Origin: a virus
Virus record (IMG/VR): IMGVR_UViG_3300020195_000080
Location: 1 to 38,278 of that record
Strand: one strand, 5' to 3'
Length of the DNA stretch: 38,278 nt
How positions within the stretch are numbered: position 1 is the stretch's first letter; every line of letters starts with the position of its first letter. The notes under the pieces are model-generated. The model did not search any database. It was not told the origin of the DNA and saw only the letters and a list, made by a program, of their open reading frames with translations. This document shows, in pieces, positions 1 through 6,277 of this stretch. The position numbers and the translations under genes were made by a program.

Positions 1-1
1 G

Positions 2-70
2 CTTGGTAGACAAGAGACGTTTGTCGTTTTCGCAAATGAACTATTGAAGCTCATACGTGGATGTAAATGA
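2..70 (+). CDS. possible C-terminal end of a gene cut by the window edge
   Basis: One frame is open from the left edge to a TGA at 68-70 and would encode 22 residues (LGRQETFVVFANELLKLIRG and two more). It has no visible start. It is too short to identify, and a frame of this length can be open by chance. Its first residues resemble the translation of the stretch just after the integrase stop codon (LGRKETFV, near 36512-36535), because both contain the 14-base string AAGAGACGTTTGTC. The rest of 71-99 shows nothing recognisable. Confidence 0.2.
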   Translation, partial: LGRQETFVVFANELLKLIRGCK

Positions 71-99
71 ACGAGGAAATTAAGAAAGCGATTGCTGCG

Positions 100-240
100 C
101 TATTGGCCAAAGTCCATCACGCGCCCCGAAGCGACGTCCATTTCTTTTCCCGCCTGGTTCTTTAACTTCCGCGCAAGACCACGTTGGGATAACCCAAGCC
201 GCAACATCTGCTCCTTAAACCAGTCACTATCCACAGCCAT
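100..240 (-). CDS. short helix-turn-helix protein, possible truncated repressor
   Basis: This reading frame of 46 residues is on the minus strand. It begins MAVDSDWFKEQMLRLGLSQR and continues GLARKLKN, which fits the first two helices of a Cro/CI-type helix-turn-helix (WF..Q...LGLSQRGLAR.L). The usual recognition helix and dimerisation part are not clear, and the protein ends with ASGRVMDFGQ, so it may be a truncated repressor or a natural mini-regulator. There is no good ribosome binding site before the ATG. It diverges from the regulator gene at 353, and three operator-like palindromes lie between them, which supports a regulatory role. The function as repressor is inference. Confidence 0.5.
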   Translation of the reverse strand: MAVDSDWFKEQMLRLGLSQRGLARKLKNQAGKEMDVASGRVMDFGQ

Positions 241-253
241 AATGTGGATAAGT

Positions 254-270
254 GTTGCGTATATCCCAAC
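254..270. promoter_or_regulatory. operator-like palindrome, left switch, site 1
   Basis: GTTGCGTATATCCCAAC is an imperfect 6-5-6 inverted repeat lying 13 bp before the minus-strand start at 240. Read on the minus strand it begins with GTTGGGATA, a string found in only a few other places in the window (183-191, 3221-3229, 3251-3259, 38153-38161). It shares the GTTG-N9-CAAC layout with the sites at 302, 322, 3288, 28520 and 32282. Confidence 0.55.
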
Positions 271-301
271 GCCTTACAAGCAAAGCAGTCCTTGACGAAG
301 C

Positions 302-318
302 GTTGAGATAAACTCAAC
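302..318. promoter_or_regulatory. operator-like palindrome, left switch, site 2
   Basis: GTTGAGATAAACTCAAC has perfect 6-base arms around a 5-base spacer. Its centre is 20 bp from the centre of the next palindrome (322-338), close to two helical turns, so proteins bound at both would sit on the same face of the DNA. It overlaps the candidate -35 region of the rightward gene at 353. Confidence 0.7.
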
Positions 319-330
319 ATTGTTGGTAAT
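303..330 (+). promoter_or_regulatory. candidate rightward promoter of the left switch
   Basis: TTGAGA (303-308) and GGTAAT (325-330) are separated by 16 bp and lie inside the two palindromes, so a bound repressor would cover both boxes. An alternative is TTGACG (292-297) with CAACAT (315-320) at 17 bp. Neither is close to consensus. The choice is inference from position. Confidence 0.3.
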
Positions 331-338
331 TAACCAAC
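322..338. promoter_or_regulatory. operator-like palindrome, left switch, site 3
   Basis: GTTGGTAATTAACCAAC has the same 6-5-6 geometry and GTTG/CAAC ends as the neighbouring site. It overlaps the candidate -10 region and lies 14 bp before the start codon at 353. The pairing with site 2 is what one expects of a divergent phage switch region. Confidence 0.65.
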
Positions 339-352
339 ATCCAAAGGCTTGA

Positions 353-586
353 ATGAAGTTCATGCGCCCTGCCGACTACGTCATACACGCATTTAAAGGT
401 GTAAGAGCCACAGCCAGAGCCATTGGCAGACACCCGTCGTCTGTGTCCAGATGGCAGGTTCCAAAAAATCGCAAAGGAACAGACGGGATGATCCCGCATC
501 GTGCCCAGCATTTAGTCTTAGAAGCGGCGCAGAATCTAGAACTCGATATCACCCCAACAGATCTAATCATTGGACGCCATCTGTGA
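353..586 (+). CDS. Cro/YdaS-type helix-turn-helix regulator
   Basis: This 77-residue protein has a helix-turn-helix at about residues 17-34 (VRATARAIGRHPSSVSRWQ), followed by MIPHRAQHLVLEAAQ and DITPTDLI. That order (HTH, basic loop, iP.e.a..i..a, then a short tail) is typical of YdaS/Cro-like phage regulators. An AAAGG ribosome binding site at about 341-346 supports the start at 353; an in-frame ATG at 362 is possible. The gene lies to the right of three operator-like palindromes and its stop overlaps the GTG of the terminase small-subunit gene, so it could lead the packaging transcript. Which operator it binds cannot be told from sequence. Confidence 0.75.
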   Translation: MKFMRPADYVIHAFKGVRATARAIGRHPSSVSRWQVPKNRKGTDGMIPHRAQHLVLEAAQNLELDITPTDLIIGRHL

Positions 587-1122
587 CCGATGCCGATGGG
601 TTAAATGAAATGCAAGCAAGGTTTTGCCGAGAGTTTCTAGTCGATCTCGTTGCAACAAAGGCAGCAGAACGCGCCGGGTACTCACCGCCAAGCGCCGCAA
701 GCCAAGCCTGCGAACTCCTAAAGCAGCCAAAGATTCAAGACAGAATCGCCGAGCTAAATGCCGGCCGCATGGCGAGAGTTCAGATAACGGCGGACATGGT
801 ACTCCAAGAGTTAATGAGAATTGGAACTTGCGATATCGGCGAAGCTTTCGATGATAACGGAAAGCTTCTAGCCATTCGAGATATGCCTGAGCTTGTTCGT
901 CGTGCGGTCTCATCGGTTGAGACCGAAGAACTCTTTGAGGGTGTTGGCAAAGATAGAGCTCAAGTCGGCGTCGTTCGAAAGATAAAATTCTGGGAGAAGA
1001 CAAAAGGGCTAGAACTTCTCGGCAAACACTTAAAACTATTCACCGACAGGGTTGAACACTCAGGAACGGTGACGCTTGAGGCGCTCGTTGCTGGGTCAAA
1101 CAAGAAGATAGAGGGGGATTGA
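583..1122 (+). CDS. terS: terminase small subunit
   Basis: The small terminase subunit recognises packaging-site DNA and loads the large subunit. The N-terminal part (LNEMQARFCREFLVDL, KAAERAGYS, ASQACELLKQPKIQDRI) matches the Terminase_2 family helix-turn-helix and its following helix. The GTG at 583 was chosen because it overlaps the previous TGA (GTGA) and begins just before the conserved domain, giving 179 residues. The frame stays open upstream to 451, but that extension would run through the regulator gene and is low-complexity. ATG at 610 is an alternative. The C-terminal half is helical and probably forms the oligomer and the contact to the large subunit. Confidence 0.88.
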   Translation: MTDADGLNEMQARFCREFLVDLVATKAAERAGYSPPSAASQACELLKQPKIQDRIAELNAGRMARVQITADMVLQELMRIGTCDIGEAFDDNGKLLAIRDMPELVRRAVSSVETEELFEGVGKDRAQVGVVRKIKFWEKTKGLELLGKHLKLFTDRVEHSGTVTLEALVAGSNKKIEGD

Positions 1123-1341
1123 TTGGCGAAGATCACAATAACGATAGAGGACACAGCTCAAAACAAAGTGAAGGTTGTCTGTAACCCAACATTTGAAACG
1201 ATGGCTAAGATGGTTGTCAGCGGTGGCGAAGACGTAACGTCGGCTCACGGTTATGCAATCAAATGCATAAACGCAGTGAGAGAAGAATCAAAGCTCGCTG
1301 ATCCAACAAAGATCTGGCTTCCGAAGGTAAAGCGTCTGTGA
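1123..1341 (+). CDS. small conserved phage protein of unknown function
   Basis: A TTG start preceded by GAGGGGG gives 72 residues (MAKITITIEDTAQNKVKVV...). The N-terminal part is beta-rich, followed by a predicted helix containing SAHGYAIKCINAVREES. I recognise the general type: small proteins of this pattern occur beside terminase genes in many phages of proteobacteria. I know of no assigned function. It directly follows the small terminase stop codon and overlaps the next gene by a few bases, so it is translated as part of the packaging operon. Confidence 0.65.
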   Translation: MAKITITIEDTAQNKVKVVCNPTFETMAKMVVSGGEDVTSAHGYAIKCINAVREESKLADPTKIWLPKVKRL

Positions 1342-1553
1342 CCATGTTTGATGTGGAGTTTGGATCCTTGCCACCTGAGCCATTTCTAATGCCGATCTCG
1401 CGGCGCGAGCGATATGCATTTGAGATCTTAAAGCTGATCCTTCCACTTGCAGCAATGCCAGATAGCAACCTGCCAAAAGCGCCACACGAGATGGCGGTTA
1501 AGATAGCCGACAAGTTCTTAGCTGAACTTGCGAAACCAATTGAGATCAAGTGA
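1338..1553 (+). CDS. small hypothetical protein between the terminase genes
   Basis: This 71-residue protein starts at GTG 1338, overlapping the previous stop; ATG 1344 is an in-frame alternative. The sequence is mainly helical (RRERYAFEILKLILPLAAM, then KAPHEMAVKIADKFLAELA). It has no motif that I recognise. Four-base overlaps on both sides place it firmly in the terminase operon, and coding is supported by this tight packing. It may be a packaging accessory factor, but that rests on location alone. Confidence 0.6.
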   Translation: MTMFDVEFGSLPPEPFLMPISRRERYAFEILKLILPLAAMPDSNLPKAPHEMAVKIADKFLAELAKPIEIK

Positions 1554-2998
1554 CTCCCGCTCAATCAAAGATCAGAGAGTGGAGGCATAGCCCGCTCCAG
1601 TTTGTTCGCGAGCTATTTAAAACAGAGCCTGATGAGTGGCAAAAGGATGCGCTTGATTCTGCTGGTGGAGAGATAAGCGCAAGACGCAGGCTTGGCATGA
1701 GGGCCTGTACTGGGCCAGGTAAATCGACAGTGCTTGCGTGGATTGGATGGCAAAGGCTTCTTTGTTTTGGTGATATTGGCCTTCATCCAAAAGGCATCGC
1801 GCTCTCTGGTCAAGGCCGGGATAACCTTCGCGACAACCTATGGTCAGAGCTTGCGAAGTGGCGAGCGCGCGCTGAAATATTAAGCGCAGCCTTTGACATG
1901 AACCAAGATGTCATTAGAGCAAGGGATCATAAAGAGACCTGGTTTCTATCGGCCAGATCTTACGCGAAAGATGCAAACGCTGAAGCCATCGGTCAGTCTC
2001 TCTCAGGACTTCACTCGCCCTATCCATTTGTATTATTGGATGAGATTGGCGACATGCCGCTCACCGTGGGGCAGAAGGCGACACAGATCTTTACTGGCGG
2101 AACAGTTGATGGACTCATCGCTGTTGCTGGAAACCCGACGTCAACGTCTGGCCTTCTCTATCATATATGCACATCGGAGCGAGAGCTGTGGAAGATCATC
2201 ACAATCACCGCAGATCCCGATGATCCAAAGCGCACCCCACGAGTCGACATTGAACATGCGCGTGAGCAGATCAGAATAAACGGGCGGACAAACCCCTGGG
2301 TCATGGCCACGATCTTAGGAGAGTTCCCAGAGCAAGGATTCAATACGCTGTTAAGCGTCGCCGAAGTTGAACTTGCAATGAATCGTAGAGCTGAAGGCGA
2401 CGCAGTCTCTCGAGCACAGAAGCGTCTTGGTGTAGACTGCGCAAGATTTGGGGATGATAGAACGGTCATCTTCCCACGCCAAGGGCTTATGGCATTTAAA
2501 CCAGTCGAGATGCGAGGTGCTCGAACCCATGAGATCGCCGCTCGCGTTGCGATGGCTAAGTCTAAATGGGATAGCGAGGCTGAGTTCGTTGATGGATCTG
2601 GTGGCTACGGAGCTGGAGTTATCGACTCACTCATTCAAGCAGGTCACAGTCCTGTTGAAGTGCAGTTTGGCGGTAAGGCTATTGATCCAAGGTATTATAA
2701 TAAGAGATCAGAGATGGCGTTTCTTACCGCTAATTGGATTAAGCGGGCGGGGTCTCTTCCAAAACTACCAGAGCTCGTGAAAGAACTGACAGCTCCAACA
2801 TACACCTTTCAAAACGGGAAGTTCATGCTTGAGCCAAAGGAACAGATCAAGAGTCGCTTGGGCTTTTCTCCTGACTATGCCGATGCACTTTACCTCACAT
2901 TCGCATGGCCTGAGATGCCGGGCCGATTTATATTTCCTGGTCAAGAGCATCAAGCCGGTAAGACTCTTCATGAGTGGGATCCATTTGCATCTTCGTGA
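1550..2998 (+). CDS. terL: terminase large subunit (ATPase and nuclease)
   Basis: The large terminase subunit drives DNA into the prohead and cuts it. At 482 residues it has the usual length. Walker A is at about residues 54-60 (TGPGKST) and Walker B at 159-168 (FVLLDEIGD), with the coupling motif near AGNPTST (193-199). The C-terminal RNase H-like nuclease shows its acidic residues in GVDCARFGDDRT (D296, D302), EFVDGSGGYG (D348) and SPDYADALYL. The GTG start overlaps the previous stop codon. All catalytic motifs are intact, so the enzyme should be active. Confidence 0.95.
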   Translation: MTPAQSKIREWRHSPLQFVRELFKTEPDEWQKDALDSAGGEISARRRLGMRACTGPGKSTVLAWIGWQRLLCFGDIGLHPKGIALSGQGRDNLRDNLWSELAKWRARAEILSAAFDMNQDVIRARDHKETWFLSARSYAKDANAEAIGQSLSGLHSPYPFVLLDEIGDMPLTVGQKATQIFTGGTVDGLIAVAGNPTSTSGLLYHICTSERELWKIITITADPDDPKRTPRVDIEHAREQIRINGRTNPWVMATILGEFPEQGFNTLLSVAEVELAMNRRAEGDAVSRAQKRLGVDCARFGDDRTVIFPRQGLMAFKPVEMRGARTHEIAARVAMAKSKWDSEAEFVDGSGGYGAGVIDSLIQAGHSPVEVQFGGKAIDPRYYNKRSEMAFLTANWIKRAGSLPKLPELVKELTAPTYTFQNGKFMLEPKEQIKSRLGFSPDYADALYLTFAWPEMPGRFIFPGQEHQAGKTLHEWDPFASS

Positions 2999-3032
2999 GA
3001 TGTTGTTAAGTTTAAATCAACAGGAGGTCACA

Positions 3033-3134
3033 ATGATGACTATGAAGAAGAAAGCAACACGATTGAAAGCGAAGACCGGTAAGAAGCTCAAAGCAAAAGC
3101 TAAGGTTTGGAAGAAGAAGACTACTAAGAAGTAG
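3033..3134 (+). CDS. very basic lysine-rich micro-protein
   Basis: A perfect AGGAGGT ribosome binding site at 3022-3028 precedes ATG codons at 3033 and 3036. The frame encodes at most 33 residues, roughly half of them lysine or arginine (KKKATRLKAK, KKLKAKAKVWKKK). Spacing from the ribosome binding site favours the ATG at 3036. I do not recognise a family. The composition suggests nucleic-acid or membrane binding. It follows the large terminase gene and precedes a large hairpin, so it may end the first transcript. The strong ribosome binding site is the best evidence that it is real. Confidence 0.6.
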   Translation: MMTMKKKATRLKAKTGKKLKAKAKVWKKKTTKK

Positions 3135-3145
3135 TGGCTTGAGGT

Positions 3146-3212
3146 GATCCTTCGATGAAACTTAACAGCCCTGCTCCATATGATCCTGCTTAGGAACCAC
3201 CATCGAAGGATC
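3146..3212 (+). terminator. long 12-bp stem-loop after the terminase operon
   Basis: GATCCTTCGATG (3146-3157) and CATCGAAGGATC (3201-3212) are perfect 12-base inverted repeats, followed by a short T run. The loop is 43 bases, which is unusually large for an intrinsic terminator. The loop side contains a possible 12-codon frame (3155-3193, MKLNSPAPYDPA) with GAGGTGAT upstream, whose start codon lies in the stem. Termination, attenuation or an RNA-processing signal are all possible. Confidence 0.5.
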
Positions 3213-3220
3213 TTTTGAAG

Positions 3221-3263
3221 TATCCCAACACCTCGAAAGTCTAATCAAACTATCCCAACACCT
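3221..3263. repeat. two direct copies of TATCCCAACACCT
   Basis: The 13-base string occurs at 3221-3233 and 3251-3263, exactly 30 bp apart. Its complement starts with GTTGGGATA, the half-site also seen at 183-191 and 262-270. With the palindrome at 3288-3304 this makes a cluster of operator-like elements in the gap before the acetyltransferase gene. Confidence 0.6.
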
Positions 3264-3287
3264 AGTCAATTAAAATAAACTTGCATT

Positions 3288-3304
3288 GTTGAGTTAATCT
3301 CAAC
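3288..3304. promoter_or_regulatory. operator-like palindrome before the acetyltransferase gene
   Basis: GTTGAGTTAATCTCAAC has perfect 6-base arms and a 5-base spacer, matching the sites at 302 and 28520. It ends 12 bp before the ATG at 3317. No good promoter boxes are visible beside it, so it could act on an unrecognised promoter, as a roadblock to elongating polymerase, or in DNA organisation. Confidence 0.65.
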
Positions 3305-3316
3305 ACGCTAAGTCAG

Positions 3317-3766
3317 ATGCAAATAAGAGTACGGCAGGCCACAGCGGAAGATATTCCGTGGCTCGTCATCGAGCTTAAGAAGTTCGCTGATTTCTTCGGC
3401 ACCCGGCTATCTCTATTTAATGAGGAGTATGCACCGTTGGGGTTGGCTGGGCTCATTGAAAACCACTGCTTCTATATCGCCGACAAAGAAGATGTCGGTC
3501 CTGTTGGTTTCATCACGGGCATTCTTCAACGGCATCCTTTCAATCCGAAGATCATGGCGCTCACTGAAGTTTTCTGGTGGGTGGCCGAAGAGCACCGCAT
3601 GAGTAGAGCGGCCCTCATGCTCTTTAATAAGTTCGTTGAGTTCGGCAAAGCCAATGCTGATTGGATCAACTTCTCACTAGAAACCGCAAGCCCGGTCAAA
3701 GATAACTTCATGCTGAAGCATGGGTTCAGACTTCAAGAACGATCCTTTATGTATGAGGTGAACTGA
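3317..3766 (+). CDS. GNAT-family acetyltransferase
   Basis: This protein of 149 residues has GNAT layout: N-terminal strand IRVRQATAEDIPWLV, a central strand with GFITG, the strand ALTEVFWWVAEEHRMSRAALML in the acetyl-CoA-binding region, and the closing FMLKHGFRLQERSFMYEV. The canonical Q/RxxGxG/A loop is degenerate (EEHRMSRAA). Proteins of this type sit between terminase and portal genes in many podoviruses, where their target is unknown. No convincing ribosome binding site precedes the ATG. The stop overlaps the next start (TGATG). An operator-like palindrome lies immediately upstream. Confidence 0.8.
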   Translation: MQIRVRQATAEDIPWLVIELKKFADFFGTRLSLFNEEYAPLGLAGLIENHCFYIADKEDVGPVGFITGILQRHPFNPKIMALTEVFWWVAEEHRMSRAALMLFNKFVEFGKANADWINFSLETASPVKDNFMLKHGFRLQERSFMYEVN

Positions 3767-4158
3767 TGGGAAGCACAGCGGTTGGCCGAGCGGTCTCAAA
3801 CACGTTTGACACTGTTAAGAATGACCCGCTCAGAGCTTACGCAGCGGTTGCCTCGTTCGGCGGTACTGAGGCCGGAGGCGCTGTAGACAACAAATTCTTC
3901 AACGATCCTAAAAACGCTGCTTACGATGCTGGCGTGAAATCAGACGCCGCTCAAAATAAACTCATCGACGAGCAGCAAGTGGCAATCAAAGGCCAAGACG
4001 CCATCAAACATAGAGACCTTCAGCGCGCAAGGCAGCGAGCCATGTCAGCCTATCGCGGCGGACGATCCTCCACTATTCTTACAGGACCAGGAGGACAGGG
4101 CGCCATTGGCGGCATCTCTGGATCCATGGGCGGTAAGAAGACGCTGCTGGGTCTTTAA
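3766..4158 (+). CDS. small conserved structural-region protein
   Basis: The 130-residue protein has an alanine-rich N-terminal half (AYAAVASFGGTEAGG), a charged helix (AIKHRDLQRARQRAMSAY), and a glycine-rich tail with SSTILTGPGGQGA and KKTLLGL. The tail pattern (STILT.P...KTLLG) recurs in small proteins next to the portal gene in podoviruses of this lineage. The function is not established; a role at the portal or in scaffold-like assembly is inference from position. It overlaps both neighbours by one base, indicating coupled translation. Confidence 0.65.
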   Translation: MGSTAVGRAVSNTFDTVKNDPLRAYAAVASFGGTEAGGAVDNKFFNDPKNAAYDAGVKSDAAQNKLIDEQQVAIKGQDAIKHRDLQRARQRAMSAYRGGRSSTILTGPGGQGAIGGISGSMGGKKTLLGL

Positions 4159-5906
4159 TGGCGGCGAAGAACTCAAACAGTTCAATTTCTAAACGAAAGA
4201 AGTTTGAGATCCTACGGTCTCAGCTTGAAACCGAGCGCGCATCGTTTCTCTCTGTCTGGCGAGAGCTTGGCGATCACATCCTTCCCATGCGTCCACGCTT
4301 TACAACTTCAGAGAACAATCGCGGAGAACGCAAGAATCAGAAGATCATAAACTCCACCGCAACACTCGCAGCTCGCACACTTCGTTCTGGAATGATGAGT
4401 GGAGTAACTTCACCAGCGCGCCCATGGTTCAGACTCGCGGTCCCTGATCCAAGTCTTATGGAAGCCGGTCCAATTAAAGACTGGCTCTACATTGTCAGCG
4501 AACGAATGAGCGCTGCTTTCTTAAAATCGAATCTCTATAACGTTCTTCCAATCATCTATGGCGACATGGGCGCATTCGGCACCGGCGCAATGATGGTTGA
4601 AGAAGATATTGATAACGTCCTGCACTTTTATGCGTTCCCGGTCGGCTCCTTTTCAATTGCGGCTAACGATAAGGGCAGAGTCGACGTCTTCACTCGCGAC
4701 TTTAGAATGACCGTGCGTCAACTTGTACAACGCTTTGGAAAACGAGATCCATCAGGCCAGATCATTTGGGACAACTTCTCGCCGCAAGTTCGAAACCAAT
4801 ATGATCGTGGTGAGTTAGAATCTTGGATTGAAGTCGCCCACGTTATCCAACCAAACGAAGATCACGACGATTCAAAGCTTCACTCTAAGTTCAAGAAGTA
4901 CCTCTCTTGCTATTATGAGCGCGGCCAAAGCCAGGGCTCTTCGTCATCTGATGATGACCGAGTTCTTAGAGAGATGGGGTACGACTATTTCCCAGTCCTT
5001 TGCCCGCGCTGGGAAGTAACGGGCGAAGATGTCTACGGGACTGAATGCCCGGGGATGATGTCGTTGGGCGACAACAAAGCCCTTCAGGTCATGGAAAAGC
5101 GGAAGATGCAGGCCGTTGAAAAGATGGTGAACCCACCGATGGTTGCGCCAACTTCAATGCGCAATGCGAAGACGTCACTGCTCCCCGGTGATGTGTCGTT
5201 CTCTGATGAACGTGAAGGCACTCGAGGCTTCAGACCAGCACACGAAATCAATCCAAGGGTTGTAGAATTAAACGACGATATCTCTCGATACGAGAACCGC
5301 ATACAGCGCTGCTTTTATGCAGACCTTTTCTTGATGCTGCAAAACGATTCTCGGTCAAACGTCACCGCTCGCGAGATCGAAGAGCGACATGAAGAAAAGC
5401 TCTTAGCTCTTGGCCCTGTACTTGAGCAGCTCAACCAAGATCTCTTGGATCCATTGATCGACATCGCCTTCATTATAATGGAGCGCCAAGGTCAATTGCC
5501 CGAACCACCTCCAGAGATTCAAGGCACAGCGCTTCGAGTTGAATACATATCAATCATGGCTCAAGCGCAGAAGCTTCAAGGCATCGCAAGCTTAGAGCGC
5601 TTTGTCGGTATCGTTGGACAGATCGCACAGTTTAAACCAGGCGCTCTCGATAAACTCGATGAAGATCAAACGATCGATGTGTTCGCTGATCGTCTCTCGA
5701 TTCAGCCGGGCATTGTTAAGAGTGACGATCTTGTTGCGCAGATTCGTCAAGCTCAGCAGCAAGCGCAACAAGCAGCCCAAGCGACTCAGACTATTCAAGC
5801 CGGGGCCTCGGCTATGAAAGACTTAAGCCAAGCCAATGTATCTGAAGACAACGCTTTAAACAGACTTATCGAAAACGCGAACGCTGGGCAGCTCGTCCAG
5901 CAGTGA
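4158..5906 (+). CDS. portal (head-to-tail connecting) protein
   Basis: The portal forms the dodecameric ring at the packaging vertex through which DNA enters and leaves. This protein of 582 residues matches the head-tail connecting family of T7 gp8-like portals. Evidence includes the N-terminal FEILRSQLETERASFLSVW, the motif SGMMSGVTSPARPWFRLAV, the stem-region sequence AFGTGAMMVEEDID, SNVTAREIEERHEEKLLALGP and a glutamine/alanine-rich C terminus (QIRQAQQQAQQAAQATQ). Length is normal for the family, and the position after terminase is standard. The stop is followed by a 5-base gap and a GAGGTAATTT ribosome binding site for the next gene. Confidence 0.93.
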   Translation: MAAKNSNSSISKRKKFEILRSQLETERASFLSVWRELGDHILPMRPRFTTSENNRGERKNQKIINSTATLAARTLRSGMMSGVTSPARPWFRLAVPDPSLMEAGPIKDWLYIVSERMSAAFLKSNLYNVLPIIYGDMGAFGTGAMMVEEDIDNVLHFYAFPVGSFSIAANDKGRVDVFTRDFRMTVRQLVQRFGKRDPSGQIIWDNFSPQVRNQYDRGELESWIEVAHVIQPNEDHDDSKLHSKFKKYLSCYYERGQSQGSSSSDDDRVLREMGYDYFPVLCPRWEVTGEDVYGTECPGMMSLGDNKALQVMEKRKMQAVEKMVNPPMVAPTSMRNAKTSLLPGDVSFSDEREGTRGFRPAHEINPRVVELNDDISRYENRIQRCFYADLFLMLQNDSRSNVTAREIEERHEEKLLALGPVLEQLNQDLLDPLIDIAFIIMERQGQLPEPPPEIQGTALRVEYISIMAQAQKLQGIASLERFVGIVGQIAQFKPGALDKLDEDQTIDVFADRLSIQPGIVKSDDLVAQIRQAQQQAQQAAQATQTIQAGASAMKDLSQANVSEDNALNRLIENANAGQLVQQ

Positions 5907-5914
5907 GGTAATTT

Positions 5915-6277
5915 ATGGCCGTAAGAACCGCAACCGTAACTTCAATCGACACGTTTGGCGATCATTGCCACATCGTCGCTTGGTCAGGACTCACCAGCGC
6001 AACCACCGACACGGGCTCTCCGCTTGAAATGGGCGGATCTGCTGATCGATCTATTCAAATCACTGGCACTTTTGGAGCTGGCGGAACACTTCTCTTTGAA
6101 GGTTCAAACGACGGCACCACCTACGCCACGCTTACTGATCCTCAAGGAAACGCACTGAGTATTACCGCAGCCAAGATCGAGACCGTGATGGAGCTTTGCC
6201 GCTTTGTCCGGCCACGAATCTCAGCCGGCGATGGCACCACCTCACTAGTCTGCACAATGTTCTTACGGAGGCCCTAA
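5915..6277 (+). CDS. small beta-rich phage protein
   Basis: This 120-residue, mostly beta-strand protein contains ADRSIQITGTFGAGG and TLLFEGSNDGTTYATLTDPQGNAL. The pattern D.(S/T)(I/V)Q..GTFG...G....GSNDGT......DPQGN is one I recognise from many uncharacterised phage structural-region proteins. It suggests a small beta-sandwich. It lies between the portal and capsid genes, so a virion or head-accessory role is likely but unproven. The stop TAA overlaps the next ATG (TAATG). Confidence 0.7.
   Translation: MAVRTATVTSIDTFGDHCHIVAWSGLTSATTDTGSPLEMGGSADRSIQITGTFGAGGTLLFEGSNDGTTYATLTDPQGNALSITAAKIETVMELCRFVRPRISAGDGTTSLVCTMFLRRP

Noticed and set aside
68-166. 32-codon plus-strand frame starting MNEEIKKAIAALLAK
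   Set aside because: It overlaps the minus-strand helix-turn-helix gene, is short and has no ribosome binding site; the minus-strand frame has recognisable motifs.
183-198. GTTGGGATAACCCAAG as a fourth operator of the left switch
   Set aside because: The spacing is one base short of the 17-bp class and it lies within the minus-strand gene; it was used only as a half-site occurrence.
563-1003. 146-codon minus-strand frame opposite the small terminase gene
   Set aside because: It is a shadow of the terminase frame; the plus-strand product has clear family motifs.
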